From contig CAZOVB010000005.1 in the NCBI GenBank assembly GCA_964583095.1, positions 62,001 to 126,000 of the forward strand: a DNA stretch of 64,000 bases, in the 5' to 3' direction. The stretch is from CAZOVB01 sp964583095. Lineage in GTDB: Bacteria > Planctomycetota > Phycisphaerae > SM23-33. A program made the position numbers and the translations under genes. The notes beneath the pieces were generated by a model. That model did no database searches and was not told where the DNA came from. It saw only the letters and a list, made by a program, of their open reading frames with translations. Shown piece by piece: positions 51,531-60,341 of this stretch. Numbering within the stretch: the first letter of the stretch is position 1; the number at the start of each line of letters is the position of its first letter.

Positions 51531-52682
51531 ATGAACTACGCAAAGAAGCAGCGAACGGTTGCTCTGGGTCTTCTACTGGGCCTTGCCGGTCTCTGCCGCG
51601 CCGGGCAGGTAGGGGAATTCAGCATCCCCTGGACCACGCCGCTGGAAACCGGGCAGCTTGCCAGGCTGCGGCAACTGGTGGAACAGGACGAGGAAGCCCG
51701 AGCCCTGGCTGAGAAGATCCGCGCCGAGGCGGTCGGTCACCTCGACGACGAACCGACGCCGCTGAAGGTCATCCATTACGAGGGCCTGGTCAATACCGAT
51801 CCAAAGCGCATTGCGACGGTGGCGAAACTCAGCCAGATGGGCGACCTGGCCAGACTGGTGCGCTACTGGCAGGTCTCCGCAGACGCCCGGGCGGCCCGGC
51901 AGCTCAAGAAGCTCACCATCGCCTGGACTTCGACCTATCAGCTTACCGGCAACGACGTCAACGAGAACAAGTTCAAGCCGATGCTGGTGGCTTACCACGC
52001 CCTGCGGGACCAGTTCGAGCCGGACCAACGCGAACGCATCGACACCTGGGTCCGCAATCTCGGAAATCTGCACGCCCGGGCGGTCAAGGGCTCTCAGCAT
52101 TTCACCAACCGGTATTCCAAGCATGTCAGGCTGCTGGCCCTGGCGGGGATGATCCTGGACAAACCCGAGTGGGTCGGCCAGGCCCATGAAGGTATCAAGC
52201 GGTTCGTCGAGAACAGCCTCCATGCCGACGGGACCAGCCGCGACCTCAAACGCCGCGACACGCTCACCTATCACTGCAGCGCGCTGAAGCCCCCTATCGA
52301 GCTGGCCATGCTCGCCGGCCCCGGCGGACGCGAACTCTACTCCTGGGAGAACGAACAAGGCGGATCCATTGCCAAATCCGTGGAGTATGTCGTTCCGTAC
52401 GCCATGGGCGAAAAGACCCGCCGCGAGTGGACCAACAGCAAGATCGACTTGGACAAGAAGCGCGCCGAGGCGGGACTGGAAAAGTACCGCCCGGGGCGGC
52501 TGTTCGATCCGGAAGATTCCCTGGAGCTGATGGAAGCCGCCAGCTACTTCGATGCCGATCTGATGCGGGTCGTCATGCATCTGAGCAAAGGAAAGGCGAA
52601 ACGATTTCCAAGCTGGCGGACGCTGGTCAACGAGGCAGCCCGGCCTGAGAAACGGGTCCAAAAGCCCTCTTCCACTGAGTGA
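51531..52682 (+). CDS. Secreted alginate-lyase-like protein
   Basis: 383 residues. Signal peptide MNYAKKQRTVALGLLLGLAGLCRA. A helical body (residues about 35-330) with SQHFTNRYSKHVRLLALAGM, GIKRFVENSLHADGTSRDLKRRD and TYHCSALKPPIELAMLAG recalls the alginate-lyase-type alpha/alpha toroid. A catalytic pair is not certain, so polysaccharide binding or another lyase are alternatives. It precedes surE by nine bases and probably shares its transcript with the isomerase upstream. Confidence 0.7.
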   Translation: MNYAKKQRTVALGLLLGLAGLCRAGQVGEFSIPWTTPLETGQLARLRQLVEQDEEARALAEKIRAEAVGHLDDEPTPLKVIHYEGLVNTDPKRIATVAKLSQMGDLARLVRYWQVSADARAARQLKKLTIAWTSTYQLTGNDVNENKFKPMLVAYHALRDQFEPDQRERIDTWVRNLGNLHARAVKGSQHFTNRYSKHVRLLALAGMILDKPEWVGQAHEGIKRFVENSLHADGTSRDLKRRDTLTYHCSALKPPIELAMLAGPGGRELYSWENEQGGSIAKSVEYVVPYAMGEKTRREWTNSKIDLDKKRAEAGLEKYRPGRLFDPEDSLELMEAASYFDADLMRVVMHLSKGKAKRFPSWRTLVNEAARPEKRVQKPSSTE

Positions 52683-52691
52683 GCCGAGACG

Positions 52692-53486
52692 ATGCGCATC
52701 CTGATCAGCAACGATGACGGCATCGAAGCGCCGGGCCTGATGGCCCTGTGGGAGGCGATGGAGACACTGGGGCAAATCCACGTCGTGGCCCCCGAAGATA
52801 CCCGCAGTGCAGCCGGACATGCCATCACCGTTCGAGATCCCCTCTGGGTCCGGAAAGTCCATGTCGGGCAGGATTCCCCGCGAGTGGGGATGAGCGTCTC
52901 GGGCTCCCCGGCCGACTGCGTGAGGCTTGCACTTTCCAACCTGGTCCCCCCCCCGGTGGACCTGGTCCTCTCGGGGATCAACTACGGGATGAACGTAGGC
53001 CATCACCTGTTCTATTCCGGTACGGTGGCCGCTGCGGCCGAGGCGGCCATGTTCCGCATCCCTGCCGTGGCGTTTTCGGTAGCAAGTGAACCCAAGCCCG
53101 ACTGGCCTCGGGTGGGCGAATACTGTCGCAGGATTCTGGAAAGGATCCTCAGCGTCCCTCTGGCCCCGGGAGACCTGATCAACGTGAACATCCCGGCCTC
53201 GGGCCCCGACCAGAGCCCCCGCGGGGTGCGGGTGGCCCGGCAGAGCAAGACCCAGCTCCGGGACGTCTACCGGAAGACCCACAGCCAGGACGGAGCCGAC
53301 CGGTGGGAGATTGCCGATTGGGATTTTGCCTCCGAGCAGACCGAAACCGATCTGGTCTGCGTTCGCAAGGGCTATATCACCCTGACCCCCCTGCATGTCG
53401 ACATGACCCGCCACGACGAGATGGAGAGCTTCTCTGCCCGCAACTGGGACGGGATCCTGTCCCTCTCGCACCCGCCGGAGGCTTGA
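52692..53486 (+). CDS. surE: 5'-nucleotidase SurE
   Basis: 264 residues. Starts MRILISNDDGIEAPGLMAL, the metal-binding NDDG motif; VSGSPADCVRLAL and VLSGINYGMNVG are the family active-site blocks, YSGTVAAAAEAAMF follows. SurE dephosphorylates nucleoside monophosphates and polyphosphates. Fits the family length. Follows the lyase-like gene closely; a PfkB kinase comes next. Confidence 0.95.
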   Translation: MRILISNDDGIEAPGLMALWEAMETLGQIHVVAPEDTRSAAGHAITVRDPLWVRKVHVGQDSPRVGMSVSGSPADCVRLALSNLVPPPVDLVLSGINYGMNVGHHLFYSGTVAAAAEAAMFRIPAVAFSVASEPKPDWPRVGEYCRRILERILSVPLAPGDLINVNIPASGPDQSPRGVRVARQSKTQLRDVYRKTHSQDGADRWEIADWDFASEQTETDLVCVRKGYITLTPLHVDMTRHDEMESFSARNWDGILSLSHPPEA

Positions 53487-53544
53487 CGCCGGCAAGGCGG
53501 GGCCTCTATCTTCTCCCCTGAACAGATACACCAGGAGTCGGAGA

Positions 53545-54756
53545 ATGCCCCAAAGTCTCGATGCCGTCGTTGCAGGCCATATCTGCCTGGACATGACCCC
53601 CGCCTTCCAGGGCCCGCAGGTGGAGCGACTCTCGGATGTGCTCCGGCCGGGAGTGCTGGAACACGTCGGGCCCCTGACCATCTCCACCGGCGGCGCGGTA
53701 GCCAATACCGCTCTTCCGCTTTTGAAAATGGGCCTGCGCGCCCGGCTGATGGGCAAATGTGGCCACGACCCGCTGGGTGGGATGATCCTCGATGCCCTTG
53801 AGGGCCAGGCTCCCGGAAGCGGCCAGGCCATGCAGGTCGTCCAGGGCGAACAGACCAGCTACACCGTGGTTCTGGCCCTGCCGGGGATGGACCGTCTCTT
53901 CCTGCATAACCCGGGCGCCAACGACACCTTCGGTCCGGAAGATATCGACATGGATGCCGTCGGGCAAGCGCGCCTGTTTCATTTCGGCTATTCCTCGCTC
54001 ATGAAGCGCATGTACGAGGCAGGAGGAGCCGAACTGACCGAGATCTTCCAGCGGGTCAAGGCCCTGGGGGTCACCACCAGCCTGGATACCTCGTGTCCCC
54101 CGGTGGAAAGCCAGGCCGCCCTGGCCGACTGGCCCGAGATCTTCTCGCGGACCCTTGCCCTGGTGGATCTCTTCTTGCCCAGCGCCGAGGAACTCCTGCT
54201 GCTGCTGGACAGGCAGCGGTACCTCAAACTCCAGGAAAAAGCGGGGGATAAGGAGCTTCTGGACCTCATCACGCCCGAGATTCTCTCGGATCTGGCCCAG
54301 CGGTGCATCGACTGGGGGGCCGGGGTGGTCCTGATCAAGTGCGGCCGGTTTGGAATCTACGCACGGACAGCTTCGCGCGACAGGCTCAGGATCTGCCAGG
54401 GACCTGATGGACTGGATCTGGACAACTGGTCCGGCAGGGAGCTGATGGTCCCCAGTTTCCAGGTCGGCAAGGTGGTCTCGGCCACCGGAGCAGGGGATTG
54501 TGCGATTGCAGGTTTCCTGGCCGGTTGGCTCCGTTCCTGTCCCCTGGAAGAAGCCCTGGACCTGGCCTGCGGGGCCGGTGCGCAGAATGTGACCGCAGCC
54601 GACAGTATCAGCGGCATCCAGACGCTGTCCAAGACGCGACACTGGCTCCAGAGCCGTCCTCCCCGCAACCCGGTGGGAATGGATTTCGCTTCCCGGGGCT
54701 GGAGAGGCAAAGACGGGAGCGATTGCCTGACCGGTCCACAAGATCGCAAAATCTGA
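53545..54756 (+). CDS. PfkB family carbohydrate kinase
   Basis: 403 residues, AGGAG upstream. N-terminal signature TGGAVANTALPLLKMGL and C-terminal anion-hole motif ATGAGDCAIAGF with the catalytic Asp. Ribokinase-like fold; the sugar cannot be told. Longer than the family by a C-terminal tail of about 40 residues. Located 58 bases after surE; the terminator-like hairpin at 55004 is 250 bases beyond its stop. Confidence 0.9.
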   Translation: MPQSLDAVVAGHICLDMTPAFQGPQVERLSDVLRPGVLEHVGPLTISTGGAVANTALPLLKMGLRARLMGKCGHDPLGGMILDALEGQAPGSGQAMQVVQGEQTSYTVVLALPGMDRLFLHNPGANDTFGPEDIDMDAVGQARLFHFGYSSLMKRMYEAGGAELTEIFQRVKALGVTTSLDTSCPPVESQAALADWPEIFSRTLALVDLFLPSAEELLLLLDRQRYLKLQEKAGDKELLDLITPEILSDLAQRCIDWGAGVVLIKCGRFGIYARTASRDRLRICQGPDGLDLDNWSGRELMVPSFQVGKVVSATGAGDCAIAGFLAGWLRSCPLEEALDLACGAGAQNVTAADSISGIQTLSKTRHWLQSRPPRNPVGMDFASRGWRGKDGSDCLTGPQDRKI

Positions 54757-54852
54757 GCATTTTCGATAAGATAGTAAACCAATTCCTGAACGGACGTTAT
54801 TCAGAACAGCCAAATAAACAGGTAAAAACTACACTTCTTTTGGATCCATTAT

Positions 54853-54881
54853 TTGAGATCGCCTTTCCCGCCCCCTACTAT
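54853..54881 (+). promoter_or_regulatory. Candidate intergenic promoter
   Basis: TTGAGA (54853-54858), 17 bases, TACTAT (54876-54881): five and four matches to the sigma-70 consensus. Transcription would start near 54888 and run into two hairpins ending at 55037. Confidence 0.4.
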
Positions 54882-54887
54882 GGCTTG

Positions 54888-55044
54888 AAATAAGCGGAAG
54901 GCTGAGGCCGGAAAATGAGGCCCTGGCTGGAAGCAATTGCTCCTTCCGAGTGCATCAGGATTGTGATTTGGATGGCTGCGTTGGCCATCCATAAGGTCGC
55001 GGTGAGAGGCAGGGCGTTTTGCGACGCCTTGCCTCTCTATTTGT
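54888..55044 (+). ncRNA. Candidate small RNA
   Basis: A roughly 150-base transcript is predicted from the promoter at 54853-54881 to the hairpin at 55004-55037 followed by TATTTGTG. It has no good reading frame. It contains a second hairpin GGATGGC/GCCATCC (54970-54976 with 54984-54990), a GCAATTGC palindrome near 54939, and a repeated TGAGGCC. No known RNA family is recognised. The 54757-54887 part of the spacer is AT-rich and without a gene. Confidence 0.4.
55004..55044 (+). terminator. Strong hairpin terminator
   Basis: GAGAGGCAGGGCGT (55004-55017) and ACGCCTTGCCTCTC (55024-55037) form a 14-bp stem with one G:T and a six-base loop, followed by TATTTGTG. It could end the upstream plus-strand transcript and also lies near the end of the convergent regulator gene. 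Confidence 0.55.
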
Positions 55045-55083
55045 GCGCAGGAAGCGTCCGAGGGAACAGAGGGGCTTGTCGGA

Positions 55084-55731
55084 TCAGTCCAGCGAGATGA
55101 TTCCCCGGCGAAGGGCGTACTTGACCAGGTCGGTCTGGTTGTGAATGTCCAGCTTTCGCATCAGGCGCGTGCGATGGGTGTCGACGGTCTTGACAGCCAG
55201 GTTGAGTTGGTCGGCGATCGTTCGATTCGTCTTGCCTTCGGCGATCAACTGGAGAACCTGCCGATCCCGGGATGTCAACTGCTGGTATTTGTCGCAATCT
55301 TCGTTGCCGACCTGGCCCAGAGCCTCTTCCGGGACCCCTGGACCAAGATAAACCTGTCCCGAAGCGACATGCCGGATCGCCTCGGGCAGAAGACCGGCGG
55401 CCGATTCCTTCAGGAGGTACCCCCGGGCGCCGTTTTCCAGGGCTTCGACGACGAATTGCTCTTCATCGTGCATGGTCAGGATGAGTATCCCCGTCGAGGG
55501 GAGCTTTTCATTGACTTCCCGGCAGATGTCCAGCCCGTTCAGGCCGGGCATGCCGATATCCAGTACGGCCACCCGGGGTTTGCGACCCACAAGTTGGTCC
55601 AGCACCTTCAGCCCGTTGCCGCACTGCCCCACGACCTGGAGGTCTTTCTCCTGGTCGACCAGCGCGGCCAGGCCCTGGCGGACCATCGTATGGTCGTCGG
55701 CCAGGAATACCGTTGTGAGCGCATCGGTCAT
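55084..55731 (-). CDS. NarL/FixJ-type response regulator
   Basis: 215 residues. Receiver domain with acidic pocket ADDH, phospho-acceptor Asp in VLDIGMPG, and Lys in YLLKESAAG. LuxR-type helix-turn-helix at the C-terminus (LTSRDRQVLQLIAEGKTNRTIADQLNLAVKTVDTHR). Orphan; the closest kinase is 5 kb away and divergent. Targets unknown. Confidence 0.94.
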   Translation of the reverse strand: MTDALTTVFLADDHTMVRQGLAALVDQEKDLQVVGQCGNGLKVLDQLVGRKPRVAVLDIGMPGLNGLDICREVNEKLPSTGILILTMHDEEQFVVEALENGARGYLLKESAAGLLPEAIRHVASGQVYLGPGVPEEALGQVGNEDCDKYQQLTSRDRQVLQLIAEGKTNRTIADQLNLAVKTVDTHRTRLMRKLDIHNQTDLVKYALRRGIISLD

Positions 55732-55937
55732 CTGTCATTCCTGAGAAAGAACTGCACCGAAGGCCGCCACCCCCGGCAGAACACACTACGTTTGATCCAT
55801 AATACATATGTCGAAGCCGTATGCAACTATCTCTGAAAAAACTGGAAAAGTTTGCCAACTTCTCCTTTTCGGCTCCTGGTTGAGTGATCAGGCGCTTCCA
55901 TGTATTCTATATGCCAAAAAGGGAGGTTTGCTGCGAC

Positions 55938-56612
55938 ATGAACGCGATTATCTTTGATTTTGACGGGGTTATTGTCGATTCCGAGCCGCTTCACCTGGCA
56001 GGATTCCAACAGGTGCTGGCCGGGGAGGGCATCAAACTCGACCCCCGCACCTACCAGGAAAACTATCTCGGCTACAGCGATGAAGATGCCTTCGGGTCCA
56101 TCTACCGCGATACCGGAAGGGCCCTTATGCCCCGCAAAATGGAAGAATTGATCGAGGCCAAGGCCCAGCAAGTGGCCCGGATGTTCCAGCAGGGCCTGGC
56201 CCAGGCCGACGGGGCCGTGGAGCTCATTCGTTCCGCCGCTGAGGAAAAGATCCCCCTGGCCATCTGCTCAGGCGCCTTGCGAGGGGAAGTCCAACAGGGC
56301 CTGGAACAACTCGATATCCGCCAATGCTTTTCCGCCATCGTCACCGCCGAAGATGTCGTGGCCGGCAAACCCGAGCCGGATGGCTACCTTGAAGCCCTTC
56401 AAAGGCTCTCGAATGCTGCCCGCCGCGACCTGCAGGCCTCGGCAACCCTGGTCATCGAAGACGCCCCCTGGGGTATTCTCGCAGGCAAAGCTGCCGGAAT
56501 GAGAGTCCTGGGCGTGGCGACGAGCTATCCGATTAACAAGTTGGCCGATGCCGACATCGTCACCCGGAGCCTCTCGGAAATCACACTGGAGCGACTCAAG
56601 GAGCTGGTGTAA
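55938..56612 (+). CDS. HAD superfamily phosphatase/phosphomutase
   Basis: 224 residues from ATG 55938, GGAGG 11 bases upstream. Motif I DFDGVIVDSEP with the nucleophile Asp, cap domain with the helical insertion, motif II ICSGA, motif III Lys in AGKPEPDGYLEAL, and motif IV VIEDAPWGILAGKAAGM. It resembles beta-phosphoglucomutase and related sugar phosphatases; the substrate is not known. Followed by a lipoprotein gene 62 bases on. Confidence 0.92.
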   Translation: MNAIIFDFDGVIVDSEPLHLAGFQQVLAGEGIKLDPRTYQENYLGYSDEDAFGSIYRDTGRALMPRKMEELIEAKAQQVARMFQQGLAQADGAVELIRSAAEEKIPLAICSGALRGEVQQGLEQLDIRQCFSAIVTAEDVVAGKPEPDGYLEALQRLSNAARRDLQASATLVIEDAPWGILAGKAAGMRVLGVATSYPINKLADADIVTRSLSEITLERLKELV

Positions 56613-56673
56613 CGTGTTCTGGCGGGCCTGTGGAGAATTCTGCGTGGTAACGTCGACCCAAGGGAGAAAGCAT

Positions 56674-58155
56674 ATGAAGCGTCATCTTGCACGGATCGTC
56701 ATCTGCCTGTTTCTGCCGGTCTTCTTGGCAGGCTGCCTTCCCGACGGAATGATCCGCTGGAGCCCGGATGGCCAATACGGGGCTGTAATCAGCAGGGGCA
56801 AGCTCTACTTGACCGATACGGAGGGGAACCTGACTGATTGTCAGGTCGAGGATGTCACGTCGGTCGCCTGGATGCCTGACGGCAGCGCGCTGCTGGTTTT
56901 CCAGTCGAGACTGATCGGCACCTGGGACCACTTGGTCCGGGCACTGGGCAAGGAGGAAGCCGAGGTCATCAACACCGCCGCTGACCATCTTCTGACCTTG
57001 ATGGAAGCAGAGGGCAAGGAGATCGGCTTGGGAGGTGTCGAACCACTCGGGCCTCACCTCGAAGATGATACACGTGCGGAAAACATCATCTTTTGCGCGA
57101 TTCAGAGGTATCCCGATCGTACCAAGGCAGTTCTCCGGAAGATCGGGGCAGAAGATCCGGACGACATAGTGGACGGCGACGACCTGCCTTTCCTGGGCAA
57201 ATATACAGTCTGCCATCGCTTCGAAATCCGTCAGGGCGAAGTGGGCCGTCGCGAAGAAATCTGGACACTGGGCCGGGAGGTCCGGGCTCCGGTGGTGGAC
57301 CCCACAGGAAAACAGGTGGCATTTCGGGCCGGCCGATATGGAAAGCCAGGGCTTATGAGCACGGCGCTGCTCGACAAAGAGCCGCGGCCCATGCCTCTTG
57401 CCGCCAATGTCCTGGGCGAGCCGTTCTGGAGCCCTGACGGCAAGAGCCTGGCGTTTCTCGCTCTGCCCGACTGGACCCCCGGGCACTCGGAAACGGATGC
57501 AGAACGTTTGGAGGACATTGCCCTGCTCATGCGGACGACACCGGCCAATCGAACCGCCGATGTCGCCGATACGTGGGAGGAGGAGGCCAACCAGCCGAAA
57601 CTGGAGAGGATCCTGTGGATAACCCCTTCGCCGGCCTTGGGGCAGGCCAGCCCGGGCAGGCTCGTGGTCCAAAGCCGGAAGGTGAATATGACACTGGATC
57701 CTTCCCGCAAGACCCAGGCGGAGGGGATCCTGGCCCCGCAACAGGTCACGATCAGCTCCGACGGCGTCACCTTCCAGCCCGTCCAGCTCCCCGCGGCCCT
57801 GACGCAGCCGGTGGAGTCGGACCAGATCGTCCGCATCTGCCCTTCCCCCGATGGCCAGGCCCTGGCGGTGCAGCGCGGAGAAGGCCTGGAAATCCTTCGG
57901 GCCCGCAGCGGGGAGGTTCTGGCCCGCGACGAGAATCTGCGAGTTGCCTACCGAGGCCATTGGGCCTGGTGGACAGGGACAAAGCTTTTCTGGGTATCCT
58001 GCGGCCAGGGAAAGGACGACAGGCCCAAGCTGATGTGTTACCAGGAGGGCAAAACACGCGAGGTCTCGAAAGGCTGGCCCGATGAGGTGCTGGCCGGTTT
58101 CAGGCCCTCGGTAATTCTTCAATCCGAACCGGTTGACCCCGGCAGTTCCCGGTAG
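56674..58155 (+). CDS. Lipoprotein with WD40/TolB-like beta-propeller segments
   Basis: 493 residues from ATG 56674, GGGAG upstream. MKRHLARIVICLFLPVFLAGC is a lipoprotein signal. Short SPDG blocks (IRWSPDGQYGAVI, PFWSPDGKSLAFL, ICPSPDGQALAVQ) are those of TolB-like propellers. No enzyme motif. Probably surface or periplasmic and protein-binding. Its last 37 bases overlap the end of the convergent glycosyltransferase gene. Confidence 0.85.
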   Translation: MKRHLARIVICLFLPVFLAGCLPDGMIRWSPDGQYGAVISRGKLYLTDTEGNLTDCQVEDVTSVAWMPDGSALLVFQSRLIGTWDHLVRALGKEEAEVINTAADHLLTLMEAEGKEIGLGGVEPLGPHLEDDTRAENIIFCAIQRYPDRTKAVLRKIGAEDPDDIVDGDDLPFLGKYTVCHRFEIRQGEVGRREEIWTLGREVRAPVVDPTGKQVAFRAGRYGKPGLMSTALLDKEPRPMPLAANVLGEPFWSPDGKSLAFLALPDWTPGHSETDAERLEDIALLMRTTPANRTADVADTWEEEANQPKLERILWITPSPALGQASPGRLVVQSRKVNMTLDPSRKTQAEGILAPQQVTISSDGVTFQPVQLPAALTQPVESDQIVRICPSPDGQALAVQRGEGLEILRARSGEVLARDENLRVAYRGHWAWWTGTKLFWVSCGQGKDDRPKLMCYQEGKTREVSKGWPDEVLAGFRPSVILQSEPVDPGSSR

Positions 58156-59276
58156 AGCTGCTCGATGCGGTCGACCATGTGGTTGTGGTCGAACATTTCG
58201 CTGCAGCGTTGCCGGCCTGCCTGGCCGAGACGGTCGCGAAGCTGGGGATGCTCGGCAAGGGTCTCGATGGCTGCGACAAGTCCGTCGATGTCCTTGGGAG
58301 GCAGGAGGATGCCGGTGTCGTGGTCGACCACTTCGCCGGCCCCGTCGACATCGAAGCTGATAACGGGTTTACCGGCCAGCAGGGCCTGGGGAATCGCCCG
58401 CGCCAGCCCTTCCCGAAGCGAGCAGTGGGCGACGATGTCGGCCGCGTGGAGCAGCGCGGGAATCTGCTCCGGATCAACCAGCCCGGTCAGGCGGAAACGG
58501 TCGGTGAGCTGCCTCCGGGAGATTTCCGCCTCGATTCGACTTCGCCACGGGCCATCGCCGACAAAGCAGAAGACCACGCCGGGATCGGCGATTCGGGTTG
58601 CGGCGTCCAGGAGGAAATCGTGGCCCTTGAGCGGCGCGATACGCGAGACCTGCATGACGACCGTGCCCCCGGGTGGAATTCGCAGCGATTCCCGCCAGTC
58701 CCTGCTCAGCGGGGGTTTGCGGGTGAAGCGATCCACCACCATCCCCGAGTAGATGGTGGTGTACTGCTCGGCCTTGCCGACCCCCGCAGCCAGTGCCTGG
58801 GCGGTCATCGCATCGGCAACGCTGATCAGCGCGTCGCTGCGTTTGGCGGCCCGTTTTTCCAGGCTGATGTAGAGACGATTGAGCCAGGCCGACTGGTAGG
58901 GATGGTAGGGCAGACCGTGGATGGTGTGGACCACGCGGATGCCCTGGAACTTTCCGGCGGCCTTTCGGGCCAGGATACCCGCCTTGGAGGCGTGAGAGTG
59001 CATGATCTCGGGGCGAAGCTCGGTAAAGAGCTTCTCCAGGCGGCGGGCGGTCTTGCGGTCGCGGAGGGGATGGATCTCCCGGCGCATCTCATCCAGGACG
59101 ATCAGGCGATACCCGGCTTGTCGCGCGCGGCTGAGCAACTCGCCCTCGGGCCCCAGGGCCGGGCCTGTAATCAGCGTGACATCGTGGCCTCTGGCGTCGA
59201 GGCCCTCGCAGGTCAGCAGGGTATTCTCCATGGCCCCGCCGAGGATCATGCGGGTAATAACGTGGCAGATTCTCAT
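58119..59276 (-). CDS. GT4 family glycosyltransferase
   Basis: 385 residues. MRICHVITRMILGGAMENTL, the N-terminal Rossmann domain, MHSHASKAGILAR, VSRIAPLKGHDFLLDAA, and the nucleotide-sugar motif EGLARAIPQALLAGKPVISFD with its Glu-x7-Glu-like pattern (ends at E/D). GT-B fold; the sugar and acceptor are unknown. Probably envelope or exopolysaccharide synthesis. Convergent overlap with the lipoprotein gene of 37 bases. Confidence 0.92.
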   Translation of the reverse strand: MRICHVITRMILGGAMENTLLTCEGLDARGHDVTLITGPALGPEGELLSRARQAGYRLIVLDEMRREIHPLRDRKTARRLEKLFTELRPEIMHSHASKAGILARKAAGKFQGIRVVHTIHGLPYHPYQSAWLNRLYISLEKRAAKRSDALISVADAMTAQALAAGVGKAEQYTTIYSGMVVDRFTRKPPLSRDWRESLRIPPGGTVVMQVSRIAPLKGHDFLLDAATRIADPGVVFCFVGDGPWRSRIEAEISRRQLTDRFRLTGLVDPEQIPALLHAADIVAHCSLREGLARAIPQALLAGKPVISFDVDGAGEVVDHDTGILLPPKDIDGLVAAIETLAEHPQLRDRLGQAGRQRCSEMFDHNHMVDRIEQLYRELPGSTGSD

Positions 59277-59322
59277 GGCGGCATGGTCGCCGAAGCCAAC
59301 TTCCGGGTCAAGCGCGCAGGAA

Positions 59323-59357
59323 AAAGCCCCGGGCCAACGCAGGCGACCCGGGGCTTT
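59323..59357 (-). terminator. Rho-independent terminator after the CBM9 gene
   Basis: AAAGCCCCGGG (59323-59333) and CCCGGGGCTTT (59347-59357) form an 11-bp stem with a 13-base loop. On the minus strand it is followed by TTTTTCC. It lies 24 bases after the CBM9 gene stop. Confidence 0.8.
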
Positions 59358-59380
59358 GTCAGGTCAATCTTGTGTGTGGA

Positions 59381-60094
59381 CTATTCGTCCTTGGGCATTC
59401 CACAGGCGCAAAGCTTGGCCTTGGCCCAGGTGGAGGGATTGGCGTAACCGTTATCCACCTGCTTGTCGTTGTAGAGCTGGGCAACGGCTTGGCCTTCGTT
59501 GTCCACGGCCAGGTCCAGGCCAAAAACGGTGCCGGGCTCCAGCTGGGCCGGGCTCATGATCTTGGCCGGAATGCGGAACTCCAGCACGTAGCCCATGTCG
59601 GTCTTGCGGGAGAAGCCGCCCAGGTCCTCGCTCTGGCCGAATGCGCCGCTGCCGTAAGGCACGGAGACCTTGGCCTCGCCGGCGTCTTCCTCGGCCGGGG
59701 CAAAGGCATACTGGCCATCGTTCATATCGGTGGCCATGCCGCCGTTGCCGTCCTTGTCCAGCCAGACTTCCACGGCGTCGGCTTCCCACGGGCTGTTGGC
59801 GTAGCTCTCGATTTCCTCATCCGGTACGACCGCCAGTCCGAACAGGCCGCTTTCATTCCAGGCCATCTTGACCATGACCTCGGTCATTTTGCCTTCCTTG
59901 GTCATGTAGGGCATGGGCATGGGGCCGATCTCGTTCCAATCCTCCATTTGCCCGTCCAGGGCGATTTGGCTGACATAGGGGATCATGATCGGATCTTCGC
60001 TGGTGCCGCTGCCGGTTGGCGTGCGGAGTTCGGCGCCGTTGCAGCCGACCAGAGCAAAGGTGGCCACCAGGGCCAGGATCGTGAGCTTCTTCAT
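59381..60094 (-). CDS. CBM9-like lipoprotein
   Basis: 237 residues, AGGAG upstream. Lipobox ALVGC after a signal of about 17 residues. The domain (ALDGQMEDWNEIGP, MAWNESGLFGLAVV, DAVEVWLDKDG, FRIPAKIMSPAQL) matches carbohydrate-binding module family 9-like (DOMON/CBM9_2). It ends unusually with CACGMPKDE. Surface-anchored glycan binding is likely. A good -35/-10 pair lies upstream and a clear terminator downstream, so it is a single-gene unit. Confidence 0.88.
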   Translation of the reverse strand: MKKLTILALVATFALVGCNGAELRTPTGSGTSEDPIMIPYVSQIALDGQMEDWNEIGPMPMPYMTKEGKMTEVMVKMAWNESGLFGLAVVPDEEIESYANSPWEADAVEVWLDKDGNGGMATDMNDGQYAFAPAEEDAGEAKVSVPYGSGAFGQSEDLGGFSRKTDMGYVLEFRIPAKIMSPAQLEPGTVFGLDLAVDNEGQAVAQLYNDKQVDNGYANPSTWAKAKLCACGMPKDE

Positions 60095-60161
60095 GGGTTT
60101 TTCTCCTTTTCCACTTGGTTAAAAGGTTCTGACGGGGCGATACATAACGATCGTACTGTCT

Positions 60162-60189
60162 TTTATGCAGGCTGGTTTGAGAATGTCAA
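60162..60189 (-). promoter_or_regulatory. Candidate promoter of the CBM9 lipoprotein gene
   Basis: On the minus strand TTGACA (60189-60184, perfect -35), 16 bases, CATAAA (60167-60162). Start near 60155, leader about 60 bases, then AGGAG eight bases before ATG. Confidence 0.5.
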
Positions 60190-60341
60190 GGGATTCCGAA
60201 AGGACTCGTTGCATTTATAACCCCTTAAATTCAAGATAGATCCGGTAAAAAATGCCTTTTGCCCTCCCAGGCAGGCTGTGGACGCCGGGCCCGGTCGGAT
60301 GTAAATTCCGGACTCGTGTCTCAGAAACGCAGGGATCCCCG

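Noticed and set aside
51573..53831. Open frame of about 752 codons on the minus strand
   Set aside because: Runs antisense across three supported genes (lyase-like, surE, PfkB).
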